Shown: piece after piece, positions 1 to 5,954 of the stretch
Layout of the letters: the number at the start of each line of letters is the position of its first letter
How positions within the stretch are numbered: position 1 is the first letter of the stretch
Assembly: GCA_003535395.1 (NCBI GenBank)
Contig: DOHE01000286.1
Span: 298-7,407 of the forward strand
Direction of reading: 5' to 3'
Source: Clostridiales bacterium
GTDB taxonomy: Bacteria > Bacillota > Clostridia > UBA8921
Length of the DNA stretch: 7,110 bases
Notes under the pieces: model-generated
Database searches by the model: none
Seen by the model: only the letters and a program-made list of their open reading frames with translations
Told to the model about the DNA's origin: nothing
Translations under genes and position numbers: made by a program

Positions 1-16
1 AAAATCTTAAGGATAA

Positions 17-48
17 TATAAAAAATCATGAATTCATGATTTTTTATA
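17..48. repeat. 32-bp perfect palindrome over the polymerase stop codon
   Basis: Every base pairs around the centre between 32 and 33: an AT-rich inverted repeat with GAATTC in the middle, flanked by A6 and T6 runs. It contains the TGA stop (34-36) of the polymerase. It could be an operator, a cruciform or replication-associated site, or a weak bidirectional terminator (5-bp core stem plus T-run in both directions). The stem has few GC pairs, so the terminator reading is uncertain. Confidence 0.6.
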
Positions 49-2466
49 AAACTCCGTTTCAAACCCGTCCGCATTCAGCGGCAATCCATCTGCCCAGTCC
101 GGGGGTGACGCCACGATTTGGCATAATTCTATGGTTGAGCCCCTCCCATGCTCCTTCTCCGTCACGATTTCGTCATGCACATGCATTACTATCGGATACC
201 CGGCCTGGTCCACCCGCAGCATGGCTTCCGCGAGCAGATCCCGGGCAGTTGCCTGGGTGATATTCTCCGCCAGTTTCCCGCCGTATGTCCGGAGCCTCCC
301 CCAGTTCTGCTGTTCGAATCCGGAGTATGTCAGGCCGTCTTTCCCGTATTGCTCATCCGGTTCAATCCGCGGATTGGCGTAGGCCAACCGCCGACCTGAA
401 GGGAGAGTGATGAACATGGTATTGTCCAGGAAGCTGAAGGTTATATGGCCTGACCTGACAGTTGTTCTGTCCCGAACCGCCTCCAGTGCAGCCTTCTCCG
501 TGGCATTCCAGAACTTCACAATGTTGGGATTGGCATCCCTCCAGGCTAATACCAGATCCCTCATTTCTGACTCTGTCATCTTCGCGCCCATTGCCTTCAA
601 AGCACCGACACCGCCACCATAGCCGCAGCTAAGCGTGGCCTGCTTACCCTTCTGGCGATACTCATAGTTGGCATGTTCTTTGACAATCGTTTCCACCGGC
701 ACGCCATACATTCTGGCTGCAGTTGCTTCATAGATCCCACCCCCACTGCGGAACGTTTCCAATACCCACTCCTCTCCCGCCAGCCAGGCAAGCACCCGTG
801 CCTCCACTGCCGAAAAGTCCGCGATGATAAACCGGCATCCCGGGCTTGGGATGAAGGCTGTCCGGATCAGTTGGGAGAGCACGTCGGTGGGGCTTCCGTA
901 CAGCATTTCAATCAGGTCATAGTCGCCATTTAAGAGCAGCTGCCTTACCAGTGACAGATCCGGGAGGTGATTCTGTGGAAGGTTTTGGATTTGCACGATT
1001 TTGGAACTATGCCTCCCTGTCCGGTTTGCACCATAAAACTGCAACAACCCCCGGATCCGGTCCCCGGTCCCCATTGCGTTCTGCATGGCCGTATATTTCC
1101 TTACAGACGTTCTGGCCAGATCCTGGCGGATCTCCAGCATGCGTTGGACGGCAGCATTGTTGTTGACCCGGCTGTTGTTGATGCGGTCACTATTGTTGCA
1201 GTCGTTGTTGATGCAGTCGTTGTTGATGCAGGTGCTGTTGTTGGTGCCATTGTTGTTGATGCAGGTGCTGTTGTTGGTGCCATTGTTGTTGATGCAGGTG
1301 CTGTTGATGCAGTTGTTGATACTGTTGTTGGTGTGGTCGTTGTTGTTGGTGCCGCTGCTGTTGATACTGTTGTTGTTGATACTGCTTCCGAACTGCTCCA
1401 GCATCCCTGCTACCGATTCCTTGCTCAGCGAGTCGGGTGTTAGCCCTTCCCTACTTAGCCAAGCAGTCAGCTGCTGGATACTCTGCGGATTATCAAGACC
1501 CGTGATTTCAATCGCTTCCTGCTCCAGTTTCGCACGGAATTGTGAATCACAAGCGGTGGCATGATATACCAGTTCCTTATCTATTCGAATCCCCAGGTCG
1601 TTGATCCGCTGATCCAATATCCAGAGCTTTTGTTCCTTGTCCAGTAGAGGATAGCTCTTTAATTTTTCGGCGATAGCCCGTTCCACTTCCACATCCTTCA
1701 TGCAGTATTCCTTGAACACAGCCCATTTTAGTGGATCATGGAACGGCAAATTTCTGGTTCTTTGGTTATTCGTCCTGGCAGGTTTGCAGGGGATGGAGAA
1801 ATACCGGATCAGATCCCGGCCTTCTTTCATCTTCTGCTGCGTCAACCCCAGCGCCCTGGCTACCTCTTCCAGTGATCTTGGCAAGCCCATGGCAGATGCC
1901 TGGGCCATGGTGCAACGCCAGGAGTCGGGGGGTAGGTAGTTTGACTGGGACGGGTAGTTTGACTGGGACGGGTAGTTTGACTGGGACGGGTAGTTGGGAT
2001 GGGACAGGTTGTATGACTGGGGCAGGTAGTTGGGATGGGACTGGTAGTTTGAGTGGGCCAGATAGTTTGAGTGGGACAGGAGGTATGACTGGGACAGGTG
2101 GTATGACTGAGGCAGGTAGTTTGAATCCGCAGGATAATTGTCGGTCGAGTGCTTGGTAAAACCAATGGGAAAATGTGAAGACAGTTGAGAGCATCGTGAC
2201 AGGCACACGCGTTCAAATTGGGCGTTATATGCGGTTTTGAGGATGCTGTCATCTAAAATGGCAGACACTACATCCTCAGGGATCACCTCACCACTGGCCA
2301 AGTCTATGATCCTGATAGGACTTGCTGTCACAGAACCGGCATTATTATCCACTGTATACGCAAGCAGCAGGATCTCAAAGTCCGGCGCTTCCGAATATTT
2401 ATAAACCCCTGCTTTCTTCAGATCCACACCGGAATATGTTTCTATATCCAGCCTCAAAATTGTCAT
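34..2466 (-). CDS. Family A phage DNA polymerase (3'-5' exonuclease plus polymerase) with two tandem-repeat insertions
   Basis: 810 aa. The exonuclease domain shows ExoI (D7-I-E9), ExoII (N81-AQFE85) and ExoIII (Y254-CMKD258). The polymerase domain shows motif A (D550-FSAVEAR), motif B on the O helix (R604, K608, L612, Y616-G) and motif C (H764-D765-E766). All expected catalytic residues are present, and the C-terminus FETEFYKKS is normal. There is no 5' nuclease domain. Replicative phage polymerases of this type are usually about 640-660 aa. The excess is explained by insertions at residues 109-180 (SNYPSQ-like hexapeptides, between ExoII and ExoIII) and 362-437 (Asn-rich, in the presumed thumb or linker before motif A). 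It sits downstream of the ssDNA-binding gene. The polymerase most likely replicates the phage genome; the effect of the insertions on processivity or proofreading is unknown. Confidence 0.93.
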   Translation of the reverse strand: MTILRLDIETYSGVDLKKAGVYKYSEAPDFEILLLAYTVDNNAGSVTASPIRIIDLASGEVIPEDVVSAILDDSILKTAYNAQFERVCLSRCSQLSSHFPIGFTKHSTDNYPADSNYLPQSYHLSQSYLLSHSNYLAHSNYQSHPNYLPQSYNLSHPNYPSQSNYPSQSNYPSQSNYLPPDSWRCTMAQASAMGLPRSLEEVARALGLTQQKMKEGRDLIRYFSIPCKPARTNNQRTRNLPFHDPLKWAVFKEYCMKDVEVERAIAEKLKSYPLLDKEQKLWILDQRINDLGIRIDKELVYHATACDSQFRAKLEQEAIEITGLDNPQSIQQLTAWLSREGLTPDSLSKESVAGMLEQFGSSINNNSINSSGTNNNDHTNNSINNCINSTCINNNGTNNSTCINNNGTNNSTCINNDCINNDCNNSDRINNSRVNNNAAVQRMLEIRQDLARTSVRKYTAMQNAMGTGDRIRGLLQFYGANRTGRHSSKIVQIQNLPQNHLPDLSLVRQLLLNGDYDLIEMLYGSPTDVLSQLIRTAFIPSPGCRFIIADFSAVEARVLAWLAGEEWVLETFRSGGGIYEATAARMYGVPVETIVKEHANYEYRQKGKQATLSCGYGGGVGALKAMGAKMTESEMRDLVLAWRDANPNIVKFWNATEKAALEAVRDRTTVRSGHITFSFLDNTMFITLPSGRRLAYANPRIEPDEQYGKDGLTYSGFEQQNWGRLRTYGGKLAENITQATARDLLAEAMLRVDQAGYPIVMHVHDEIVTEKEHGRGSTIELCQIVASPPDWADGLPLNADGFETEFYKKS
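1156..1383 (-). repeat. Asn-rich in-frame repeat tract with 33-bp perfect units in the polymerase
   Basis: About 228 bp coding a tract dominated by Asn with Ile, Ser, Cys and Thr (units such as CINNNGTNNST). Two perfect 33-bp units occupy 1225-1257 and 1258-1290, with a 16-base partial third copy from 1291. Elsewhere shorter INN/CINND modules recur. The plus strand is GTTGTT-rich. The tract ends just before AAVQRMLEIRQDLARTSV, which resumes the normal polymerase sequence. Confidence 0.95.
1927..2142 (-). repeat. Twelve 18-bp in-frame tandem repeats in the polymerase exonuclease domain
   Basis: 216 bp, exactly twelve 18-bp units, coding hexapeptides of the form (S/P)(N/Y)Y(P/L)(S/P)(Q/H). Three consecutive units (1935-1952, 1953-1970, 1971-1988) are identical on the plus strand (GGTAGTTTGACTGGGACG), and divergence grows toward 2142. 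The gradient implies recent expansion at the low-coordinate end. The array lies between ExoII and ExoIII. Confidence 0.95.
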
Positions 2467-2471
2467 GACAG

Positions 2472-2477
2472 CCTCCT
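2472..2477 (-). promoter_or_regulatory. Ribosome binding site deciding the polymerase start
   Basis: A perfect AGGAGG five bases before ATG at 2466. The reading frame is open further upstream to 2529, but those in-frame ATG and TTG codons have no comparable site, and the conserved exonuclease domain begins immediately after the 2466 start (MTILRLDIET). Confidence 0.85.
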
Positions 2478-2529
2478 GAGATGTGGGTGGCATTAGTTCC
2501 CAAGTCATACAAGTAAGAAAACCACGCAA

Positions 2530-2565
2530 GGAGCGGCACAGCTTTCACATATGCCATACCGCTCC
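2530..2565 (-). promoter_or_regulatory. Alternative hairpin that competes with the terminator-like stem
   Basis: GGAGCGG (2530-2536) is perfectly complementary to CCGCTCC (2559-2565), which overlaps the 5' arm and loop of the 2554-2573 hairpin. The two structures are therefore mutually exclusive in RNA from either strand. An inner GCATA/TGTGC pairing adds stability. The layout recalls an attenuator, but no ligand-binding domain or leader peptide was identified. Confidence 0.4.
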
Positions 2566-2580
2566 CGGTATGGTTTTTTT
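2554..2580 (+). terminator. Terminator-like hairpin, oriented for plus-strand transcription
   Basis: A perfect 8-bp stem (2554-2561 with 2566-2573, CCATACCG/CGGTATGG), a 4-base loop and seven consecutive T on the plus strand. That is a good intrinsic terminator for plus-strand RNA. Read on the minus strand the A-run precedes the hairpin and no U-tract follows, so it should not end the operon transcript. It may stop antisense transcripts coming through the polymerase gene, or act as an intercistronic hairpin. Confidence 0.5.
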
Positions 2581-2596
2581 CCTCAGTTCCTGCCCG

Positions 2597-3304
2597 TCAA
2601 TTCAGAAAATCCAGGTCACTTTGGCCCTCTTCGTCTTCGAAAGCCTCCGCACTGAACATCCCAAAATCGCTCCCCGGTGTGGCACGGCCGCTGAGCGGCT
2701 CGCCGTCGGCCAGTTTCATCAGATTCCGGAGCCAGCAGGCGACCCCCTTGTTCCCTCCCGAGTTGAAAGTATAAAAACTGAGGCTAGCCCGGCCGTAACA
2801 GCCACTGTAGAACTCATCCCGATCCATAATGGGTTTGACATGCCTGTCCACAATGCCGGGTTTCTCCGCGCTGTTGGCATTGATGAAGTAACTCCCGGCA
2901 TACACTGCATCGTCCGGTCTTTCCAGGTCACCATCTCTTAACGGGAGCTTCAGGTTGGCCGGGATCCTCCCGCCGAATTTGGCAGCTCCTTGTTCTTTCG
3001 CCACCTCAATGGCTGTCTGGATATCAGCCAATGTCTTCTTATCGGTCTTGGGGATGATGATGGACACGCTATACTTGGCATCCCCGCCTTTTACCGATTT
3101 CGGTTCCCATACGCTGACATAAGAGAACCTGACCTTGCCAGTGATCACCTTGGTGGATGCATCCTGGGCGTTACCGTTTGCCGTATTGTTGCCGTTCGCT
3201 TGATTGTTGCCCATGCCCTGATTGCTTCTACTGATCCCATTGTTGCCATTCCCCTGATTGCTTCTACTGCCCTGATAGCTACCTGATTGTCTGCGGTTTT
3301 CCAT
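2597..3304 (-). CDS. DUF2815 / Enc34-type ssDNA-binding protein with repetitive N-terminal extension
   Basis: 235 aa. The conserved domain starts at about residue 51 (TKVITGKVRFSYVSVWEPKS) and continues through KYSVSIIIPKTDKKTLADIQ, an AKFGG segment, then DGDLERPDD, a YAGSYFINA strand, and CYGRASLSFYTFNSGGNKGV. This is the order seen in DUF2815 proteins, a family now linked to the phage Enc34 single-stranded DNA-binding protein (OB-fold type). It would coat ssDNA during phage replication or recombination. The gene lies between the DUF2800 nuclease and the polymerase. Residues 1-50 are unusual: Asn/Gly/Ser/Gln-rich, with SRSNQG repeated, where family members normally begin within a few residues of the conserved domain. 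The last residues are acidic (EDEEGQSDLDFLN), as in bacterial SSB tails. A strong RBS supports the start used. Confidence 0.85.
   Translation of the reverse strand: MENRRQSGSYQGSRSNQGNGNNGISRSNQGMGNNQANGNNTANGNAQDASTKVITGKVRFSYVSVWEPKSVKGGDAKYSVSIIIPKTDKKTLADIQTAIEVAKEQGAAKFGGRIPANLKLPLRDGDLERPDDAVYAGSYFINANSAEKPGIVDRHVKPIMDRDEFYSGCYGRASLSFYTFNSGGNKGVACWLRNLMKLADGEPLSGRATPGSDFGMFSAEAFEDEEGQSDLDFLN
3155..3304 (-). repeat. Low-complexity Asn/Gly/Gln N-terminal segment of the ssDNA-binding protein, with 18-bp direct repeats
   Basis: Codes residues 1-50. It contains an 18-bp perfect direct repeat (3216-3233 and 3252-3269) spaced 36 bp start to start, giving two copies of SRSNQG, followed by NGN/ANGN-type runs. 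The spacing is a multiple of three. The segment is predicted to be disordered. Confidence 0.8.
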
Positions 3305-3307
3305 GAC

Positions 3308-4579
3308 TTATTCCTCCAATTTCGTAAAATCCGCTTCTGCGGTCGTTCTTAAGTTGGTATTGCTGCCTGCAGTAGTGCCTGATTCATGGTTGCTTTGTAC
3401 TGCATTGTCACATATTCCGATCTCCGGCCGTTTATCCGACACCGGAGCCAATAGCGGCCTGCCTTCCGGTTTCACAACCAGTCCGTTAAGCGGTCCCTGC
3501 AAAAGGGTATGAAACGCTTTCCTGCCCAGTGTTTTTTCCAGGGCGGTGATGCCTTTTAGAGCACGGATATAAATCACATCTTCCGCATACCCGGCTCCGA
3601 TCAGTTTTTCCGCCACTTGCTGCTCATCCACATAAATCCTATTAGACCGGCCTTCCACCAGCTTGTACCCCTCAAAACACCGGCCATTCATCGCTTCACT
3701 CTCTGCCCAGGCCCATACATCCTTACACCAGGCAGTCAGGGCATCTGCCTGGGACAGGACGGCGGTCATCTCCTCTCCAGTGAGCAGCGCCGGGGACTTG
3801 AAATCATACTGAGCCATCGCCAGGTATGTTTCTGCCCGTGCCCGGCAGGTATGCCTTGCTCTGCAAAAACGGCAATGCTCTCCCGGCTGGAATTCACCCT
3901 CCCCCGCGTAGGCCAGTTTGGCAGCGGGTTTCAGAATCCAGGCGGCCCAGTCTGTCAAGTCTTTCACAGATAGTGGATACTGCGAAATATTGCCGATCCT
4001 CGGCTGACAGATGCTCATCCGGACCGTCTGAATATCATACAAGCTGTCAAACAGAGCCAGCGCTCCCAGGGCATACAGCATCATCTGCGGATTTTCCTCG
4101 GCGGATACCTCGACGCCTTTACCGTATTTCAGATCACAAACATCAAGAACGCCGTCGGCAATAACCAGCAGGTCTGTGGTTCCGAAACCATCCTGCACAT
4201 ACCCGGAGAAATCCACCCGCTGTTCGACCAGGATGATTGGGTCCCGGCAGCGCTGCCTGGCATCCGCGATCAGTTCGCAGGCATACGCCACGTAGTCGTC
4301 CGTATACTGCTCCATCTCCTGGCCGTCCCATTCGCAGGTGGGACGTGAAGCACTAATGCATGTACCTTTTCCCACATACTTCTCCCCGCCTGTCCCCAAT
4401 AAAAGACGGAGCTTGTATTCCCCCAGGGCATGGGCGGCGGTGCCTTCTTCCGCATAGACGCTGGTCACCTCTTCGAAGGTCTCCTCCAACCTGGCTGACG
4501 GCGGGCAGTGGATCCAGCGATGCGCGCCTGAGGCCGACAGTAAGGCGTGCTTTCTTGGTGTATCACTTTGCGCCCCCAT
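3308..4579 (-). CDS. DUF2800 protein, predicted Cas4/AddB-like PD-(D/E)XK Fe-S nuclease
   Basis: 423 aa from ATG at 4579, with AGGTGA six bases upstream; the adjacent GTG at 4582 is too close to that site. The N-terminus (KHALLSASGAHRWIHCPPSA, then AEEGTAAHALGE) is typical of DUF2800. A PD-(D/E)XK core is visible: D136 in FGTTDLL, D149-x-K151 in CDLKYGKG, and Q165 in NPQMMLYALG. C25 together with C236, C239 and C245 (C-x2-C-x5-C) reproduces the split four-cysteine pattern of Cas4 and AddB [4Fe-4S] nucleases. Inference: a DNA exonuclease or end-processing enzyme working with the downstream ssDNA-binding protein and polymerase. The last 40 or so residues after SDKRPE are Asn/Thr/Ser-rich and low in complexity. 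Its TAA is three bases before the DUF2815 ATG. Nuclease activity is predicted, not shown. Confidence 0.85.
   Translation of the reverse strand: MGAQSDTPRKHALLSASGAHRWIHCPPSARLEETFEEVTSVYAEEGTAAHALGEYKLRLLLGTGGEKYVGKGTCISASRPTCEWDGQEMEQYTDDYVAYACELIADARQRCRDPIILVEQRVDFSGYVQDGFGTTDLLVIADGVLDVCDLKYGKGVEVSAEENPQMMLYALGALALFDSLYDIQTVRMSICQPRIGNISQYPLSVKDLTDWAAWILKPAAKLAYAGEGEFQPGEHCRFCRARHTCRARAETYLAMAQYDFKSPALLTGEEMTAVLSQADALTAWCKDVWAWAESEAMNGRCFEGYKLVEGRSNRIYVDEQQVAEKLIGAGYAEDVIYIRALKGITALEKTLGRKAFHTLLQGPLNGLVVKPEGRPLLAPVSDKRPEIGICDNAVQSNHESGTTAGSNTNLRTTAEADFTKLEE
3312..3317 (-). promoter_or_regulatory. Ribosome binding site for DUF2815 gene
   Basis: GGAGGA seven bases before the ATG at 3304. 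It lies inside the last codons of the DUF2800 gene, which suggests coupled translation and fixes the start of the repetitive N-terminal extension as part of the protein. Confidence 0.8.
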
Positions 4580-5121
4580 CACAGTTCACCTGCTCTCTGC
4601 AGCAGGGCCGGGTAATCCTCAGGGTCAATTTTCGTCAGCATGTCCGCTCCGAACTCCCGGATCAGTTTCCGGACTTCCGGCTGTTTACCGGCCAGGGACT
4701 TTTTCGTCAGCACTTCCCGGATCTGTTCATAGGTGATCGGGGTTGCAGATTGCGGTGGAGTCGGTTGTAGCGGAGCGGACTGTTGCGGAGTCGGTTGTAC
4801 CGGAGTTGGTTGTACCGGAGAGGATTGTAGCGGAGTTGGTTGTGACGGAGCGGATTGCGGCGGAGCGGACTGTGACGGAGTCGGTTGTGTTGGGGTCGGT
4901 TGCGGTTCGAACTGAGATGCTGTCGAAGGATGCGGCGCCGCTTGAGCCAACGGCGCCATGGGTACCGGGACGAAGGCTTTATCCTGATATGAAACTCGAG
5001 AAACACTTTCCCCGGGCTCTGCCTCTTCCCCGGTTTCCAGGGCTTCGGCGAGTTCCGCCACACTCTCTGCCAGTTGTTTCAGGTCACTGACGATGGAAAA
5101 TAATAATTTGATACGGCTCAT
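4579..5121 (-). CDS. Small phage replication-operon protein of the 'rrp5-like' type, with Pro/Gln repeat linker
   Basis: 180 aa. The first 30 residues (LLFSIVSDLKQLAESVAELAEALE) are heptad-like and could form a coiled coil. Residues about 129-180 (ITYEQIREVLTKKSLAGK, then VRKLIREFGADMLTKIDPED and YPALLQRAGEL) form a compact helical domain. This pairing matches small proteins next to DUF2800 genes in Firmicutes phages that databases often call 'rRNA biogenesis protein rrp5'. That name is almost certainly a mis-transfer, and the true role is unknown. Between the two parts, residues 74-128 are exactly eleven pentapeptide units alternating QPTPx and QSAPx, making an extended Pro-rich linker. A purine-rich AAGGGAG lies about 10 bases before the ATG. 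The gene overlaps its upstream neighbour by four bases (ATGA), and its TGA shares one base with the ATG of the DUF2800 gene. Confidence 0.75.
   Translation of the reverse strand: MSRIKLLFSIVSDLKQLAESVAELAEALETGEEAEPGESVSRVSYQDKAFVPVPMAPLAQAAPHPSTASQFEPQPTPTQPTPSQSAPPQSAPSQPTPLQSSPVQPTPVQPTPQQSAPLQPTPPQSATPITYEQIREVLTKKSLAGKQPEVRKLIREFGADMLTKIDPEDYPALLQRAGEL
4738..4902 (-). repeat. Eleven 15-bp in-frame repeats (QPTPx/QSAPx) in the rrp5-like gene
   Basis: 165 bp that divide exactly into eleven 15-bp units, coding for Q-P-T-P-x or Q-S-A-P-x. The plus strand is G/T-rich (units such as GGAGTTGGTTGTACC) and the coding strand A/C-rich. Units are imperfect and two types alternate irregularly, so the array looks older than the perfect polymerase repeats. 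Confidence 0.9.
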
Positions 5122-5954
5122 GGTATGATTTCTCCCTTCTCATGGTGGATTTGGTCTTGTGCGTTGGCACGGCAAGTGGCTATATTGGGAAATGTTGCAT
5201 CCGCATCTGTAGCATGAGGCGTATCCTCTTCCATTCCTGCCGGCGGCACCGTCAGGGTCCGGTTCAGCAGCAGTCTGAAGGTTTCCCTGCCTTTAGGGGT
5301 GATGAAAGTCTGAACACAGCTCCATTCGGTCTCTTCGTGAATGATTTCCTTCAGCTCAAACAGCCCGTCATTCCTGTCGGCATATGGCCGGAGTTTGCCT
5401 TTCTTGTCTCGGTAGATATACTTTTTATCCAGCAGGTACCGAATGAAAAACTTCTCTCCTACTTTCAGTTCCTTGGCAGTATCCCGGAAATTGGTAAGCA
5501 GATTGCGTTCTACCAACGCATCGAAATACTCGGCTTTGGGCTGCATGGCCGTGTTAGCAGCGCTCAGTTCCAAGTGCATCAATCGCAGAGATTCAAAGTT
5601 CCTTTCCGCCATTTTTAGCGCTCGGGACAGTACCATCTCTGGCGTATTCCATGCATTCTCCAGTCTGAGGAAATATTTCCTGGCCTGGCTGCCCTTCTCC
5701 GTCCGCTGGATCATACAGATCTCTTTGGCCATGGATACCGAGATCTGGTAGTCGATAAAAGTGCGGGAAACCTCTCTGGCGCCTTCAATTTGAACTTTCT
5801 CCAATTTGCGAAAGTTGAAATCCACTCCCTGCATAAACCCATATTCACACATCCGTTGGAACCAGTCTGTGAAATAGGTGCCTGCCTCCAGAAAAGTATG
5901 CAATTCCCGCGCTGATACAGTGGGTCTTTCATGGCTGTAGTCAAGCTTGATCAT
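5118..5954 (-). CDS. Phage antirepressor, AntA/AntB plus KilAC domains
   Basis: 278 aa from ATG at 5954. A GTG at 5963 is an alternative; an AAGGA lies 11 bases before the ATG but only two before the GTG. Residues 3 to about 75 (YSHERPTVSARELHTFLE, then DWFQRMCEYGF and FIDYQISVSMAKEICMI) match the AntA/AntB N-terminal domain. Residues about 138-230 (PKAEYFDALVE, FRDTAKELKVGEKFFIRYL, then ETFRLLL) match the KilAC C-terminal DNA-binding domain. Such two-domain proteins counter phage repressors or act as early DNA-binding regulators. Here the gene sits inside the replication operon rather than next to a visible repressor gene. The last 45 or so residues beyond KilAC are an unrecognised polar, probably disordered extension. 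The stop codon overlaps the next start as ATGA, a sign of translational coupling. Confidence 0.88.
   Translation of the reverse strand: MIKLDYSHERPTVSARELHTFLEAGTYFTDWFQRMCEYGFMQGVDFNFRKLEKVQIEGAREVSRTFIDYQISVSMAKEICMIQRTEKGSQARKYFLRLENAWNTPEMVLSRALKMAERNFESLRLMHLELSAANTAMQPKAEYFDALVERNLLTNFRDTAKELKVGEKFFIRYLLDKKYIYRDKKGKLRPYADRNDGLFELKEIIHEETEWSCVQTFITPKGRETFRLLLNRTLTVPPAGMEEDTPHATDADATFPNIATCRANAQDQIHHEKGEIIP

Noticed and set aside
1156..1383. Variable region of a diversity-generating retroelement, because of the AAC/AAT-rich codons
   Set aside because: No reverse transcriptase or template repeat is seen, the tract is internally tandem rather than a single copy, and it lies inside an enzyme rather than at the C-terminus of a receptor-binding protein.
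967..1564. Two overlapping plus-strand ORFs of about 158 aa rich in Val/Leu
   Set aside because: They are antisense shadows of the Asn-rich polymerase repeat: a stop-free three-base-multiple repeat keeps several frames open. Composition is pure repeat and the sense strand has intact polymerase motifs on both sides.
1927..2142. CRISPR array
   Set aside because: Units are contiguous 18-bp tandem repeats without unique spacers and they preserve the polymerase reading frame; no cas genes are present.
1731..2252. Plus- and minus-strand alternative ORFs over the 18-bp array (Gly/Thr, Pro/Val and Thr/Ser-rich)
   Set aside because: Same cause: the 18-bp unit lacks stops in these frames. None has a recognisable domain outside the repeat.
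2467..2529. Polymerase start at the upstream limit of the open frame (TTG at 2529)
   Set aside because: The ATG at 2466 has a perfect AGGAGG five bases upstream and the family's conserved N-terminus begins right after it; the extra 21 residues have no matching signal.
4579..5121. Eukaryote-type rRNA biogenesis protein rrp5
   Set aside because: The name is often attached to this phage family but the protein has no S1 domains or TPR repeats and sits in a phage replication operon; treated as unknown function.
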